Shown: positions 58,941 through 59,379 of the stretch, piece by piece
How positions within the stretch are numbered: the first letter of the stretch is position 1
How the letters are laid out: every line of letters starts with the position of its first letter
NCBI GenBank assembly: GCA_024225635.1
Contig: JAAEMK010000018.1
Location: 1-59,379 of the forward strand
Direction: 5' to 3'
Source of the DNA: Desulfobacteraceae bacterium
Lineage (GTDB): Bacteria > Desulfobacterota > Desulfobacteria > Desulfobacterales > Desulfobacteraceae
DNA: 59,379 bases
Notes under the pieces: model-generated
What the model saw: the letters and a program-made list of their open reading frames with translations, nothing else
What the model was told of the DNA's origin: nothing
Databases searched by the model: none
Translations under genes and position numbers: made by a program

Positions 58941-59379
58941 CTATTTTTTTACAGCCTCGATGAATTTGTAGATCTGGGCAATGGCTTTGCTGCTCCATTG
59001 GGATTTACCCTTAAGGTTCAGAATTCCCTCGTTGTTAAATCTCCGGGTGGTCTCCTCCACGCTCAATCCTTCGTTTTTCAGCCGGATGATGATGTTGATG
59101 ATTTCCGATTTGTACTGTTCAAAGTTTTCATCCGGGGTGACGGTGGGCCTGATGCCGGGTTCCTCAGCCACCAGTTGTGACAGGTCGTCCATGGGTACCG
59201 GTTCTTCCGCCACCAGGAGCGAGAGGTCGTCCATGGGTGCCGATTCCTCCGCCACCAGGAGCGAGAGGTCGTCCATGGGTGCCGATTCCTCCGCCACCAG
59301 GAGTGACAGGTCGTCCATGGGTGCCGATTCCTCCGCCACCAGGAGTGACAGGTCGTCCATGGGTGCCGATTCCTCCGCC
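58941..59379 (-). CDS. Repeat protein with C-terminal DNA-binding-like domain (5' end cut)
   Basis: This is the C-terminal part of a gene that runs past the window edge; the start codon is not visible. The visible part holds five copies of a 14-residue acidic unit (APMDDLSLLVAEES type), one slightly diverged (TMDDLSQLVAEEP). A C-terminal domain follows, reading IIRLKNEGLSVEETTRRFNNEGILNLKGKSQWSSKAIAQIYKF. That segment resembles the recombinase-like winged or helix-turn-helix fold (N-E-G-[IL]...W), so it may bind DNA. Function unknown. Confidence 0.65.
   Translation of the reverse strand, partial: AEESAPMDDLSLLVAEESAPMDDLSLLVAEESAPMDDLSLLVAEESAPMDDLSLLVAEEPVPMDDLSQLVAEEPGIRPTVTPDENFEQYKSEIINIIIRLKNEGLSVEETTRRFNNEGILNLKGKSQWSSKAIAQIYKFIEAVKK
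59180..59379. repeat. 42-bp tandem repeats at window edge
   Basis: About five 42-bp units, nearly identical, run to the end of the window and encode the 14-residue repeats of the minus-strand protein. The DNA identity suggests recent slippage or unequal recombination; the total copy number is not visible. Confidence 0.85.

Noticed and set aside
59180-59379. Regular 42-bp repeats could suggest a CRISPR array
   Set aside because: The units are head to tail with no unique spacers and they keep one reading frame, so they are coding tandem repeats.

Overview
The window reads as a chromosomal segment of a mesophilic, probably sulfate-reducing Desulfobacterota (Desulfobacterales-like) bacterium. 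This is an inference from several traits: dnaG-rpoD-tRNA-Met order, a minimal SmsC/SmsB Fe-S assembly pair, 2-hydroxyacyl-CoA dehydratase subunits, a PEP-CTERM protein, clustered REP-like GGGGACAGATTT repeats, and a bacterial phosphagen (arginine-type) kinase, a gene known in only a few bacteria such as Desulfotalea. Most of the window is GC-rich; 28.1-33.4 kb is visibly AT-richer.

Layout. 0-2 kb: a 5S rRNA with terminator, REP-like palindromes, a phosphagen kinase gene bracketed by those repeats, and a tiny Cys-rich protein. 2-10.6 kb: a TetR regulator, then a Bat (aerotolerance-type) operon of MoxR ATPase, DUF58 protein, small membrane protein, BatA, a BatB-BatC fusion and a BatD-BatE fusion. 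10.6-12.4 kb: DUF2147 protein, isochorismatase-fold hydrolase and an SprA-like metalloprotease. 12.5-19.3 kb: hisB, the dnaG-rpoD operon, tRNA-Met, a Nif3-like protein, a zinc-ribbon coiled-coil protein and rnpB, whose 5' end overlaps the preceding CDS. 19.4-23.4 kb: smsC-smsB, an HPr-domain protein and ispD.

23.4-34 kb is an accessory block between ispD and a convergent kamA-like gene. It carries a PTS-dependent dihydroxyacetone kinase set (dhaK, dhaL, dhaM-HPr-EI) and, on the other strand, a two-gene RADAR anti-phage system (rdrA ATPase, rdrB adenosine-deaminase-like protein). Decayed pieces of the ispD and kamA 3' ends lie at the junctions, so the ispD/kamA junction looks like a repeatedly used insertion site.

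35-37 kb: an SDR dehydrogenase plus an enoyl-CoA hydratase, and a secreted PEP-CTERM protein with a long leader and a possible sigma-54 promoter. 38.5-53.9 kb: a complete-looking MSHA/type II-like pilus operon (PilM-PilN fusion, PilO, PilP/MshK-like, secretin, ExeA/MshM-like ATPase, assembly ATPase, platform protein, four pilin-like proteins). It ends in a 1057-residue PilX-like protein carrying what looks like a seven-bladed propeller, probably the tip adhesin, followed by a small secreted protein. 53.9-59.4 kb: a PilZ protein and a TetR regulator, divergent from two 2-hydroxyacyl-CoA dehydratase subunits, then a substrate-binding-type protein that lacks a signal peptide, and the 3' part of a gene with 42-bp in-frame tandem repeats cut by the window edge.

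All calls come from reading the sequence and recalled family motifs; no database search was run.
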